From positions 71,407,901 to 71,471,900 of the forward strand of contig NC_053501.1 of assembly GCF_905171775.1 (NCBI RefSeq): 64,000 nucleotides of DNA, written 5' to 3'. Below are positions 51,768 through 63,298 of this stretch, piece by piece (within the stretch, counting starts at the first letter, position 1; every line of letters starts with the position of its first letter). The DNA comes from Rana temporaria (lineage: Eukaryota > Chordata > Amphibia > Anura > Ranidae). The notes beneath the pieces are model-generated. The model was not told where the DNA came from and ran no database searches. It saw only the letters and a program-made list of their open reading frames with translations. Position numbers and translations under genes: made by a program.

Positions 51768-54074
51768 CCTCCTTAGCGGTGTTCCCGAGCGTGACTCGGG
51801 GTGGATTTTTTCTGCTATTATCGGTAACCCCGAGTCACACTCGGGGTAGCTGTGCAGAGCCTGCAGCGGCGTGGCTTACCTTCTCCTGGCGATCCAGCGA
51901 TATTCTCCCATTGCTGTGATCGCCAGCGAGATCCCCGCCACGCCGTCCGTCCGTCTGACTTCCTGGTTCCATTCCCTGCAGCAGCAATGGTGCATGGGAG
52001 CGGAACTGGGAGGGAAATTCAACAGTAAAACACAACACAACACATAAAAGGAGGTGATACAATGTAATCTGAGAGGATTACACTGTATCACCTTGCGATC
52101 TGACACAGTGCCCTTAGAGTGCCCCTTGCCATTGTCATTTGTGCCCATAATTTTTTTTTGAAAATGGCATCAAAAAAGCGCTTTCCTACAAAGGCGCTTT
52201 TGGATCAGTTGAGCGACAGTGGCAGTGACACAGAGGTGCTCGCAGAACAGAGCGATAGTGAGTCGTGGGGAGATTTATCATCTGACTCTGACATTAACAC
52301 TGATCCAGAAAGTGATAATGGCGATGGTCCCGCACCTGACCTAAGCGATGTGCGCACTTGGTGCCCTATAGACAGCGATACGGACCAGGTAGCGCTCCCG
52401 AGATTCCGATTCACTGGATCACCTGGGATGAAGGTAGATGTTGAGAGTGACAACCCTCTGGCATACCTGCAATTATTTCTCACTGAGGAGGTCATTTTAA
52501 AAATTGTCACAGAGACCAACCGCTACCAAGAGCAACAATCCGCTACGCTGCATGCCAGGTTTTCCAGAACCAGAAAATGACTAAAGAGGACATCTGGCAG
52601 TTTCTGGGACTCAGCATTCTTCAGGGGGTGGTGGGGAAACAGCTCCAGAAATGGTACTGGACCACAAATAGGTTACTGGCCACTCCATTTTTTGGCACCG
52701 TGATGTCCGAATAACGTTTTTCGCTCATCATGAAGTATTTACACTTCACTAAAAAAGATCTGGGAGGTATGCCAAATGATTGTCACCAATTTCTAGCAGG
52801 CCTACGTGCCAGAAAGGGACGTCAGTGTGGATGAAAGTCTGATGGCCTACAATGGACGCCTCAGCTGGATACAGTTTATTGCATCCAAAAGAGCGTGGTT
52901 TGGCATCAAATTCTACATGCTCTGCGAGTCATCCACCGGATACATCTGGAATGCAGGCATTTACACCGGTAAAGGCACGAAGTTCAACCCCAGGTACAGC
53001 CGCTATGGGATGGCCACATCATCTGTCCTTACACTGCTGGAGCCATTGCTGAACCAAGGATATTGTGTGACAACAGGCAATTTTTACACGTCTCCGGAAC
53101 TGTATGAGGTTTTGTTCCAAAACAAAACTGATGCGTATAGTACCGTTAGGCCAAACTGACGTGACATGCCATCTATGTTTGGCAAGAAAAAACGAAAAAC
53201 CGGAGAAATGGTTGCCTTTCAGAAGGGTAAGATGATGGCAATGCGATGGCGAGACAAGAAGGACGTGTGTCTCATGAGCACCGTGCACAATACCTCCACT
53301 GCCATGGTCCATACAAAACATGGGAAAGATGTGCTGAAGCCGCAAGTCGTGATCGACTATAATAACACAATGGGAGGTGTCGACAGAGCCGATCAGGCAA
53401 TGACATTTTACCCGGCGATGCGGAAACAGCAAAAGAAATATTACAAAAAGATTTTCAGGCATCTTCTGGAACAATGCCTTTGGAATTCTTATATCCTTTA
53501 TAGAGCAAACACTGACATACCTCTTGTTCATTCTGACTTTATCTGGAAGGTGGCTGATTTTTGTCAACCACCAGACACCATCAGTAGCTGCGAACAGACC
53601 CAGAACGCCTGACAGGTCGTCATTTTATGGACTACATACCACCAACCGCAATAAAGGCAGCACCTACCAGGATGTGCGTGGTTTGCTGCTCAAAGAGAGA
53701 TGGCAATGGAAAGAAAGTCTGAAATAAAAAAAAGGTTCCATTGTCCTGATTGCGACATCGGACTTTGTCCAGTTCCATGCTTCAAAAAGTTTCACACTCA
53801 GGATTTTTTAATTTATTGAATTTCTTTGTTTGACAAATTTCATTATTTTTCATTACATTATTGAATAAAATTATATTATTTATTAGATTATAATTCATGA
53901 GTTTGTGTTTCAAATTTATCACATCTGGGATGTCTACTAGAGTCTTGTTTTGTCATGTTTAAGTAAGTAATTACTAAGAATTGCAGGCCTATAATACATA
54001 TCACCAAATTTCCATGCAAAAAATTGTACCGCATTTGGTAATTATTTCCAGACATAATCATATCGCCAGGGAGG
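51768..54074 (+). mobile_element. piggyBac element with TTAA duplication
   Basis: TTAA at 51764-51767 and 54075-54078. Termini CCTCCTTAGCGGTG and CGCCAGGGAGG (complement CCTCCCTGGCG). It contains one transposase gene, now broken. GAGCGTGACTCGGGGT / ACCCCGAGTCACACTCGGGG forms a subterminal hairpin at about 51787-51847. Total 2307 bp, normal for the superfamily. Confidence 0.93.
52164..53815 (+). pseudogene. piggyBac transposase, inactivated
   Basis: Starts MASKKRF at 52164 with an acidic Ser/Asp-rich N-terminus. Breaks: frameshift near 52560 (the frame resumes as MTKEDIWQFLGLSIL at 52577), a TAA after VMSE near 52713, a deletion near 52800, and a TGA at 53157-53159 between RPN and RDMPS. The catalytic region shows SVDESLM (first Asp) and NNTMGGVDRAD (third Asp region), but the second motif reads TTGNFYTS where the family has an Asp before NFYTS, so a catalytic residue is lost. 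A Cys-rich C-terminal finger (CPDCDIGLCPVPCFKKFH, about 53737-53790) is recognisable. A dead copy. Confidence 0.9.
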
Positions 54075-54078
54075 TTAA

Positions 54079-54959
54079 TACACAGGGACAGAAATAGTTG
54101 TTGAAAAATGGGTGAAGCACTCACAACTGCCTGTTTGGATAACACTATGCTTTTTTATTAAAGGATTTCAAGACGCAGATCAAAATGGAGAAGTGAAAGT
54201 TTAAGTTCCTGTTAACATCTTCCTGAGATTTTCTGCCGAAATGCCACAAATTCTACAGATTACAAAATGGTCTATAAGTAAAATCACCTTTCTTATTTAA
54301 AATTGAAATTTACCTTCAGCAACATGTAGCACTACCCCCGCAGGAGCTGCTGGTTTTAATCGGGCTTTGCACGTTACCTCTAAGTTCGTTGTCCGGGGGA
54401 GGAAGTCTGTAGAAATTGCAATGTCCACACAAGATGTAAAACCTTCAACTGTAGGCTTTATTTTTGCTGCATAAAACTTATAAGTGCAGTAGAGAGTATA
54501 GCGAGAAGGGGAATGTTCAGGTACACAGTACAGAATGCACAAAAAGAAGTATTCAAAGTTCCAATATTCGCCACTCACTCCTGAGTGGGTATTGCTCACC
54601 CGGATAGACCCCTCTCACATGGCCTAGCAGCCGGAATGATGCACGGACAGTATAGAAAGAGTCTCTGCCACAGACCTTATGAGAACACAAAATGATAGTC
54701 AGGAATTCTCTGCCACAGGATTTAAAGTCCCGAACTGACCTCAGAGTTCCACTGTCCTCTGCTCAGTCTGATGGTCTTGTGATAGATGCCCAGTTCATCT
54801 TTAAGGGTCTGGGGGACCCTCCTCAGATTCCTGTTGATTCTCTCATGCCCTTGCTTCTTCCTAAAAGGCCTTTGGTCCTCAATAAATTCTCTCGTCCTCT
54901 CCCTACCTCGGTTCTGGTCAATGAGGATAATCTTGTCAGGTCCCCTGTGGTCAGGTGAC
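54079..54959. other. No recognised gene
   Basis: Unassigned sequence; 54700-54950 may be the internal part of the adjacent minus-strand Gypsy remnant (minus frame with RENLLRTKG / KKQGHERINRNLR-type charged residues), but no domain is recognised. Confidence 0.35.
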
Positions 54960-55541
54960 AAATGCACCCTGTTGGAGACAGGGGTGCACTGCAAGGTAGT
55001 GAACCTAATAGCCGACTTCTGCAGATGGACAGGAAACGTGAGCCCAAGATTCCCCAGGGCGTGGAGTCTAAGGTTCAGCAGGTGTTCACCAGAGTCTCTA
55101 GTGTTGAGGATGGCCTTCGCTGCAACTGAACCCATGTCGCGGCCCCTGGTCACGCTCCGTAGGGAGAGCAGGGAAGCAGCCACTGAGGACACAAAGGATA
55201 GAGATGGGCAAGCCAAGGTCGGGGCAACAGGCAGACGAGGGTAACCAAGGAACAGGCCAAAAGGTCAGGGTCACAGGCAAACAGGAATAGTCAGAGACAA
55301 GCCAAATTCGGTACACAGAAAGGTAAACGTAGCACACGGTAGACAGGAACACAAGCCATAAACAAAGTTGAACAGCAAAGCAGACCTGCAGTGCATCAGT
55401 TAATATAAACTTCCTGGGATGGCCTGGGGTGGGGCCATACAGGGAGGAGAGATGATAAAAAGGCAGCCAGAAGAGAGTCAGGCCTCTAATGGACACATGA
55501 GGAGAAGGTAAGCTGCCAGACATTATTGCATGTCCATGACA
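54960..55541 (-). mobile_element. Ty3/Gypsy-type LTR plus leader, minus strand
   Basis: The LTR starts TGTCATGGACATGCAATAAT at 55541 and runs leftward to about 55140; leader sequence follows to about 54960. Nearly identical to 18240-18817, and related to the plus-strand LTR at 55759. Confidence 0.7.
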
Positions 55542-55758
55542 AATCTAAAGTATGAGGTTAATCAAGTTCTGGATTCTCGTCTCTGCAGAGGCATTCTTCA
55601 GTATCTTGTGCATTGGAGAGGGTTTGGTCCTGAGGAGGCATCTTGGATCGCTGCATCTGAGATCTTTTCACCTTGTCTGTTGAGAAGGTTTCATCTGAGA
55701 TTTCCCTTTAAGTCTGGGCCCAATCTGGTGAGGGGGAGGGCCATAAGAGGGGGTGTAC
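55542..55758 (+). pseudogene. Gypsy integrase C-terminal chromodomain fragment
   Basis: Reads KYEVNQVLDSRLCRGILQYL, then VHWRGFGPEEASWIAASEIF and LLRRFHLRFP, the chromodomain tail of chromovirus-type Ty3/Gypsy integrases, which binds modified histones to guide insertion. A purine-rich polypurine tract (about 55728-55756) directly precedes the LTR start TGTCATGG at 55759. The remainder of pol is absent; the upstream side is replaced by an oppositely oriented LTR. Confidence 0.85.
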
Positions 55759-56420
55759 TGTCATGGATATGCAGTAATGTCTGGCAGCTTACCTTGCTCT
55801 CCATGTGTTCATTTTAGAGGCCAGGCCCTCTCACCTGGCTGCCTTTATCATTTCTCCTCCCTGTATGGCTCCACCCCAGGCCATCCCAGGAACTCTATAT
55901 TAACCAGTGCACTGCAGGTCTGCCTGGCTGATCAACATTGTTTGTTAAGCATTGTGTGTTTGGGTTCCTGCTTGCCGTGTGCTACATTTATCTCTGTGTA
56001 CCGGTCTTGGCTTGTCCCTGACTACTCTTGTTTTCCTGTGACCCTGACCCTTGGCCTGTTCCTTGTTTATCCTTCTGTTTGTCGCCCCGACCTTGGCTTA
56101 ACCCTTCACTATCTCTTGTATCCTGAGTGGCTGCTTCCCCTCTCTCCCTATGGAGCATGACCTAGGGGACCCTGGGGGCCGCGACCTGGATTAATTTGCA
56201 GCTAATGCCATCCTCAGCACTAGAGGCTCTGGTGAATACCAACTGGATCTTAGACTCCACGCCCTGGGGAATCTTGGGCTCAAGCTTCCTGTGGGATCCC
56301 TGTTTGAGCTCCAGTGGACCTGTCCTCCATATCCACTCTGTGGTCCATCCGCAGCAGTCTGCCATAGGGTTCACTACCTTATGGTGCACTCCAACTGGGT
56401 GCATCTGTCATCTGGCCACA
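55759..56420 (+). mobile_element. Gypsy LTR and leader-like continuation, plus strand
   Basis: Starts TGTCATGGATATGCAGTAAT after the polypurine tract. LTR to about 56170, then sequence matching the leader part of the minus-strand copies (CTCTGGTGAA, GGGGAATCTTGGGCTCA) to about 56420. Presence of leader downstream of a 3-prime LTR suggests a second tandem element or recombination. Confidence 0.65.
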
Positions 56421-57592
56421 GGTGACCTGATAGATGCTGACTTGTCGTTCCAGAAAACTCAGACAGAGAGGACACTGGGAAAAGGGGGAGTTTCAGGAAA
56501 GGCTGAGGAGGATGAGGTGTTTTCAGAGGAAGAGGGAGAGAGAGTCTAGAAGGCCAGGAAAAGAAAAGGCTCTGACATGACAGTGCAGAGACAGTGAGGA
56601 GAGAACAACTGTGCCCAAGATTGTCAGCCAGAGAAAGACAGAGCCTGAGTTGGCAGAAATCCACAGCCATTTGGGGAATCTCCTAAGTCTGCAACAAGTT
56701 ATCGGGGTCGGTGTGGAGAGAGGACGAGTTGCCATTGGAAGTGACTACAGTGTGGGGAGGCAGTTCTTGGACTGGATCGTGGAGAGACGGAGCCACTCCC
56801 GGGATTCTGCCTTTGCCGTGCTGCCTGCCAGGGTCACCCTAAGCAACCTAAGCGAGTTGATGCCTGATCGGAGGGGTAACTAAATCAATGTTCCCGGGAC
56901 TGGTGAGCGGGCCTTGCGGCCAATACTTGCTACCGCTGCTAGGGAATAAAGTCACTAGGAGCTACTTAACCAGTGACCCTATAGCTCTAATACTGCCTGC
57001 AGGCCTTACTGATGACCGCAACATGCGCCAACACGCTCCAACAAAACATAGGACTAAGGACTGTCCCTAGTTGTAGCTACTTTGAAGCTCTATCTGCTGG
57101 CCAGTTTAAAGGGGTACTATACCTCTGTCTATTCGTTAGAGTGCACTCAATACCTAGTGTGGATTTATAAGTACCCAGTTAAAGTTTATATGCATTGTTT
57201 ATTGCAAACCTGCCGAGTGTGTTCAATTCGGTTTAACTGTTACTTGCGCTATAATAGTTAATAAATGGATAAAGCATATTTATCACTAAAAAGGTGTGTG
57301 TGTATTTATTGCCATATCCCACAGCCAGGCGAAAGGTATTTCTCACTTGTGTTGTAAATTGTGCTTGCAGTAATTTTATTCAACCGGGTGTACCAGGGGG
57401 GCTGAGGTTGTTCTTGGAGTCGAGGCGCAGGACAGAGAACCCAAAGTTTAACCAGCAGCTCCTTCAGGGATGGCGCTAGAATTGCATTCTGTTTTTGTGT
57501 GGAATTTACACAGCACCCCAACTTTTTTAAAGTTGGGGTTGTAGAACTCTGGCTGCGCAGTTGGGATACTGATGCTGCATCCAAGGAGAATC
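56421..57592. other. No recognised gene
   Basis: Moderately GC-rich sequence with AATAAA near 57260. The frame with QRKTEPELAEIHSHLGN at 56.6 kb has no recognised domain. It may be internal or LTR sequence of an unidentified retroelement. Confidence 0.4.
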
Positions 57593-57804
57593 TAATGCCT
57601 CGTTTCCACTGAGCGGATCGGTTCGGGTCGTTTAGAATGGAACGGGTTTGAATGGTCCGGTCTATTCTGGTGAGCGTTTCCACTGCAAATAGGACCGCCA
57701 GGGCCATACAGGTTTTAGAAAAAATGCCTCTCATGATGTCACACTAGTGCGACGAGAAACGTGATGCAGCGTCACTCAGCGTCAGCCAAACAACAACAAC
57801 AACA

Positions 57805-59723
57805 ATGGAGGTCATTCAGCAGCTCGTCTTTTCTCTGCTAGCCTTTTGGTTCTTTATAGGCAAAATTCATACCGCACTGTATGAGAGAAGGTTGCGAGCG
57901 GCAATGAGAAACACAGCCGAAAAGAGAAGAAAACTTTTAGCTTGGATGTGTAGCCGGGAGGAGAAGTATACATTTGTGCTGCTAAGACAAAGACGGCAGC
58001 GCTATAGGGTAAGCACAACTGACTGACTTACCTGAAACACACACACACACATACACTGACACACTGAAACACACACTGACCTACACACACACTGACACAC
58101 ACACACTGACCTACACACACACACTGACACACACACACACACACACACACACACTGAAACACACACTGACCTACACACACACTGACACACACACACACTG
58201 ACCTACACACACACACACTGACACACACACACTGAAACACACACTGACCTATACACACACTGACACACACACACTGACACACACACACACTGACCTATAC
58301 ACACACTGACACACAGACACACACACACTGACCTACTGAAACACACACTGACCTATACACACACACACACACACACACTGAAACACACTGACCCACACAC
58401 ACTGACCTATACACACACTGACACACTCACTGACCCACACACCCTGACCTATACACACACTGACACACACACTGACCCACACACACTGACCTATACACAC
58501 TGACACACTCACACTGACCTATACACACACATACACTGACCTACACACACACTGACACACTGAAACACACACTGACCCACACACACTGACCTATACACAC
58601 TGACACACTGCATTTTTTACAGATGCTTCTCCTTTTGGCAAAGCAGCGCCGCCGACCAGTGATTTGGGCTTTCCCTCGTGCCAATGAGTGGTGGAATGTG
58701 ACCGTCCCAGGATTCACACACAGACAGTGGGTGCAGAATTTAAGGATGTCAGAGGAAACCTTCTCATTCCTTTGTGCCAAGCTACGTCCAGTGATGGAAA
58801 AGAAAAGCACCAACTTCAGAGCCTGTTTGCCTGTAAGGAAAAGAATTGCCATTGCACTGTGGAAGCTGGCTACCAACAGTGAATACAGGAGTATAGGTCA
58901 TCTTTTTGGTGTCAGCAAATCATCAGTGTGCCGGTGTGTGCAGGACTTCTGTAAGTCTGTGTGCACATTGCTAGCTCCTGAAATTGTTCATTTTCCTAAC
59001 AGGGAAAAGCTCAAAGACATGGCTGAGTACTTTGAGAACAGGTGGGGCCTTCCACAGTGTGTTGGTGCTATTGATGGCTCACACATACCAATAATAGCAC
59101 CACAAGAATACCACACTGACTACTTCAACCAAAAAGGCTGGCATTCCATCATCCTCCAGGGAGTAGTGGATGGCAAGGGACTATTCTGGAATGTGAATGT
59201 AGGAAAGCCTGGGAGTTTGCATGATGCTCGGGTTCTCCGATTGTCAACATTTTGGGATTGGGTTGGCCAGGGAGGCCTGTACCCTGTTAGCACTAAGAAC
59301 ATTTGTGGGGTGAATGTTGGCTATTATGTGCTTGGGGACTCTGCCTATCCTTTACAAAATTGGCTCCTGAAACCATTTCCTGACAATGGGCGCCTAACAA
59401 CAGAGCAGCAAATCTACAACAAGAAAACATCCAGGGCACGTGTTGTAGTGGAAAATGCGTTTGGAAGACTTAAGGGTAGATGGAGGTGTCTTATGAAGAG
59501 GAATGACAGTGACATTCAACTTACCAAATCCATGGTCCTAACGTGCTGTGCTCTTCACAATCTTTGTGAAAGTCATGGAGAAGACTTTGACCAGGATTGG
59601 AATACATCTCCAGAAGAGCCAGTACCAGTAATAGCAGCACAGGATATGGAAGAAGAGTGCAGTGAAATACGTCAGGCTCTGATGAGGCACCTTAACGTTA
59701 ACGTTGTTACTGTGAATAATTAA
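57805..59723 (+). CDS. Harbinger transposase, two exons
   Basis: Cut-and-paste DDE transposase. Proposed exon 1 is 57805-58008 (68 codons from ATG) ending AGG|GTAAGC; intron 58009-58622 ends TTTTTTACAG; exon 2 is 58623-59723. The join keeps phase 0 and gives 434 residues, the usual length. A shorter protein from the exon 2 ATG (366 residues) is the alternative. Exon 2 numbering: HTH-like region with HLFGVSKSSVCRCVQ (93-107), catalytic VGAIDGSHIP (Asp151), YVLGDSAYP (Asp239), VVENAFGRLKGRWR (Glu277). All DDE residues are present. AATAAA follows at about 59753. It normally works with the Myb-like protein encoded at the other end of the element. Confidence 0.92.
58027..58615. repeat. CA-rich microsatellite/minisatellite in the transposase intron
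   Basis: Repeats of ACACACTGAC, CTACACACAC and CTGAAACACACA fill nearly the whole intron. Overlapping open frames of Cys/Val repeats are artefacts. Confidence 0.95.
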
Positions 59724-59907
59724 AATCTTTAATTACTTTTTGCTATATGCTAAATAAAATCAGACATACTCAGAGAAGTCGTTCTTGTTTTTTATTCCAC
59801 AAAAAAAATCATCTTCCTACATATTTTGTAAAGGCAAAATTTTGATAATGTAGAAACATTGTTTACAATAAAGAGCTTGTAAAGGTTTGTTTTTTATTAA
59901 GCTAGTG

Positions 59908-60068
59908 CAGGGATACGCAATTAGCGGAAATCCAGCTGTTTTGCAGAACTACAAGTCCCATCATGCTTTTGCCTCTGGGTGTCATGCTTGTGACTGTCAG
60001 AGTCTTGCTATGCCACATGGGAATTGTAGTTCTGAAACAGTTGGATATCCACTAATTGCATATCCCTA
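59908..60068. mobile_element. hAT-like MITE with 8-bp target duplication
   Basis: Exact duplication AGCTAGTG at 59900-59907 and 60069-60076. Inverted termini CAGGGATACGCAATTAGCGG and complement TATCCCTA with about 50-bp arms containing AACTACAAGTCCCATCATGC. Confidence 0.92.
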
Positions 60069-60113
60069 AGCTAGTGCATTGTTGTTTTTTTCTTCAATTT
60101 CACTTCCAATAAA

Positions 60114-60277
60114 TGTTTTTTTTTTGTTTTCTTTGTATGAATTTCTCACTTCCTGTTCCTCCTCAGTAAGCTGTTCAATAAGCTGTGCTGACTGACTAAA
60201 CACAGCTCAGATGATGTTGTCAGGTTTACTGAGAAGGAACAGGAAGTGAGAAATTCAGACCAAGAAAAAAAACATCT
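60114..60277. mobile_element. Small hairpin MITE-like element
   Basis: Inverted repeats around GAATTTCTCACTTCCTGTTC and its complement (60241-60262), with a loop at about 60170-60225. Class unassigned. Confidence 0.7.
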
Positions 60278-60623
60278 AAAAAGGAAATTAAAGGAAAAGG
60301 TAAACCAAAAATGTCAAGTATATTCGCAATTACATCTACAATGCAAAAATGAGAAGAAATTAAGCGATCGGGGGTGCCCTTTGTTGAAATCCAGGCTCCA
60401 CCGTCCAAGGGGGGTGATAACGCAAAGGAGGCAGAAGGGAATCAGAGCAGCAGCACAAAGAAAGCCATGTGCAGCAAGGAGCAAATGTGTCCAATCTTGT
60501 GTGATCGCTGATGGCTCAAAGGAGCCTATTCAAAAAAAATAAAAATCTAACCTTTAAAACCCACTCTAATTATATATTTTTAAACGTAAACATGGGTACA
60601 GGTCCTGTGCTGCATGAAAGGCA

Positions 60624-62297
60624 CTACTGTCTGGGTGGTGACCTGGGTTGACGATTGGCTCCAATCACTTGAACAAGCTGACCAAGGACACCGAGGAAGG
60701 CCTGGTTGAAGGTAGCCAACTGCTCCATCTGCTGCCGGGCAATTTCTGCCTCCTGGCGCATAGCTTCCTGTGCATCCTGACGTAGTGCTTGAAACCGCCT
60801 CTCAGAAAGGTTATCCATTCTTTCCAGCTGCCTTTCTTCTGCTGCCCGCATATCCTCCATAACTGTGCGCAGATCCAACTGTAACCTTCTCCTTTCACCT
60901 GTAATATACAAAAGACCTAAATATTGCTTTTGGTAACATCTGCCAAACCAATACTGTAACCTCTTTTCTCATCTGCCCCACTAGACTGTACCACACTGAT
61001 TCACTGCCACACCTCTGTTCCCCCTGCTCATCTGCTACACCAATACACAGCACTGCTCATCTGCCCACTGCTGAACCCCCTTCTCATCTCTTCCACCACT
61101 GTACCTCCTGCTGATCCCCCCCTTCTCATCTCTTCCACCACTGTACCTCCTGCTGATCCCCCCCCCTTCTCATCTCTTCCACCACTGTACCTCCTGCTAA
61201 TCCCCCCCTTCTCATCTCTTCCACCACTGTACCTCCTGCTAATCCCCCCTTCTCATCTCTTCCACCACTGTACCTCCTGCTAATCCCCCCCTTCTCATCT
61301 CTTCCACCACTGTACCTCCTGCACATCTCCCCCACAGCTGATCTCCCCCTTCTTATCTATTCCACCACTATACCTCCTGCACATCTCCCCCACAGCTGAT
61401 CTCCCCCTTCTTATCTATTCCAACACTGTGCCTCCTGCACATCTCCCCCACAGCTGATCTCCCCCTTCTTATCTATTCCAACACTGTACCTCCTGCACAT
61501 CTCCCCCACAGCTGATCTCCCCCTTCTTATCTATTCCAACACTGTACCTCCTGCACATCTCCCCCACAGCTGCCCCCCCCTTCTCATCTATTCCAACACT
61601 GTACCTCCTGCACATCTGCCCCACTGCTGTTTTAGTTTAAGAAAATGCACAGTTAAAAAATACTTTATTATCATCATGTCTTACCATTGTGCCTTGGTGC
61701 ATTGGGAGTACTCTGTAGTTGGCTACTCTGTGGTTGGCTACTCTGTGGTTGGCTTGAGGAAATACTGCTGCTGTTGCTGCTGAAAGACATTGAAGGTCCA
61801 TCTTCTGATAAGTTTGATGCATCAGTGGAGAGTCCATCAACTGTTTCTGAAAATAAACATATGGTTAGATATTATATTTTAAATGGTAAGCAGAGCGATA
61901 TCCTATGCCAAGTTTTAAAAAAAAAAAACTTACCAAAGGGGTCTACCATGGATTCGAGAATTACAGTTGCAGTTGCAAGTCTGCCTTGGTTTGCTGGCCG
62001 ATGACCGTAAATGGCGTTCATGGCGTCGTACCACCTCCAAGCAGTTGGACAGTTTCCACTACGGCTGTTGGCGTCCTTAATTTTTTTATATTGTGCTTTA
62101 AGCTTTTTAAGCTTTGCCCTACACTGGCCCGACGTCCGTTCAAATCCCTCGGCTGCCATCCGCTGAGAAATATCTTTATAGACCTTTTCATTTCTCACTG
62201 ATCCATCAAGCTCACTCTGAATAACGCCATCACCGATAATTGCTAAGAACGTAGATAGTTCCTCAGATAACCAGACCCTGCTGTTGTTTGCTGGCAT
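60624..62297 (-). CDS. Harbinger Myb/SANT-like protein, three exons
   Basis: Second Harbinger protein, known in the family to bind element ends and bring transposase to the nucleus. Exon 1 62297-61934, exon 2 61846-61685, exon 3 60898-60624. Donors TTTG|GTAAGT and AATG|GTAAGA; acceptors TTATTTTCAG and TATATTACAG; all phase 1. The joined frame is exactly 801 nt, 266 residues. Residues about 8-105 form the trihelix/Myb-SANT-like domain (WLSEELSTFLAIIG, QCRAKLKKLKAQYKKIKDAN, CPTAWRWYDAMNAIYG). A Ser/Gln-rich linker lies in exon 2 (SSQPQSSQPQ). Exon 3 encodes an Arg/Glu/Gln-rich coiled coil (ERRRLQLDLRTVMEDMRAAE, then RQQMEQLATFNQAFLG). Intact. Convergent with the transposase gene. Expression is inferred. 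Confidence 0.87.
61080..61625. repeat. Minisatellites in the Myb-like gene intron 2
   Basis: About five units of CTTCTCATCTCTTCCACCAC plus TGTACCTCCTGCT (about 40 bp), then about five units of a 58-bp repeat ending CTGCACATCTCCCCCACAGC. Variable C runs. Confidence 0.92.
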
Positions 62298-62602
62298 CCT
62301 TCTCCTTTATATGGACTAATAAGGCGACGTGGTGATTGTTTGGCGCTTTGCTTTGACGTCAGCATTGATGTTTTCTGACCACCAATCAGTGGAAAGTACT
62401 GTGTGACGCCAGTAGCTCCGCCCTAACCGTACCGTTCCATTTTCTATGGACCCACATGAGAAGCAGGACCCTGAATGGTGCGGTACGGTTCGGTTTTATG
62501 GCACACTTTCATAATGGAAACACCCAAAATAGCGTACCGTACCGAACCGATCCGCTCAGTGGAAACGAGGCATAACTCAATTAGCCTTTGACAGACATTG
62601 GT

Positions 62603-62827
62603 GGTGATTTACTAAAGCAAATCCATTGGGCACTACAAGTGCACTTGGAAGTATAGTCGCTGTAGATCTGAGAGGAAGATCGAAATGAGGGGAAGCTCTG
62701 CTGTTTTTATTATCCAATCATGTACAAGCAAAAATGCTGTTTTTTATTTTCCTTGCATCTCCCGCTCAGATCTACAGCGACTGCACTTCCAAGTGCTCGG
62801 TGGATTTGCTTTTAGTAAATAAACCCC
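62603..62827. mobile_element. Hairpin MITE with TTTACTAAA ends
   Basis: Inverted arms ATTTACTAAAGCAAATCCAT...CTGTAGATCTGAG and complement CTCAGATCTACAGCGACTGC...TTTAGTAAAT, with a loop at about 62670-62765. Class unassigned. Confidence 0.75.
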
Positions 62828-63298
62828 CACGTCTCTTAGGCCCTGTTAAGAACACTATGATAAGGATTAGCAGTGCCATGGGTGGCAAGAAAGGTGCTCT
62901 TACCTAAACGCAGAAGCTGTGTCAGGAGATACTTATAAGCATATTCTGTGCTCAAGGTTATGCAAGACCTGTAGTTCCTCTGTTGGGTCCCAAAGACATC
63001 TCTAGGTGGTAAAGTGAAAGGTTTATATTCATCATCCTTTTCTGGTGCTCCTTTCACCAGTCTGGGGTTGTGGTATACCTTTCATTCCTACCTACCCTAG
63101 GGGTACCACTCGTGCACCCTACCCCCTTTTTCTGGCTTCATGGTGGATACCCTTTAATTTTTTTTACTAGTTTTAGGGGTCACTTAGCTATTCTTGGTGG
63201 ATATTACACATTGATGATTTTAACATTCTTTGTATTAACAAGATTGGTTTCTTGGCTAGACAATCTCATTCTTATCATGGAACCTTTTTTCCCTTAAT
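62828..63298. other. No recognised gene
   Basis: AT-rich, no supported feature. Confidence 0.4.

Larger units (their letters stand above)
57596..62572. mobile_element. Complete autonomous PIF/Harbinger transposon
   Basis: Termini TGCCTCGTTTCCACTGAGCG and its exact complement, continuing GATCGGTTCGG, flanked by TAA on both sides (57593-57595, 62573-62575). At 4977 bp it carries a transposase gene (plus strand) and a Myb/SANT-like gene (minus strand) in convergent order, the two-gene set known for active Harbingers. Neither gene is interrupted. Two smaller MITE-like elements are nested between the genes. Confidence 0.95.

Noticed and set aside
58002..58600. Long Cys/Val-repeat open frames on the minus strand
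   Set aside because: They translate the CA-type microsatellite inside the transposase intron; not genes.
61126..61335. Gly/Met repeat frame
   Set aside because: Translation of the intron minisatellite of the Myb-like gene.
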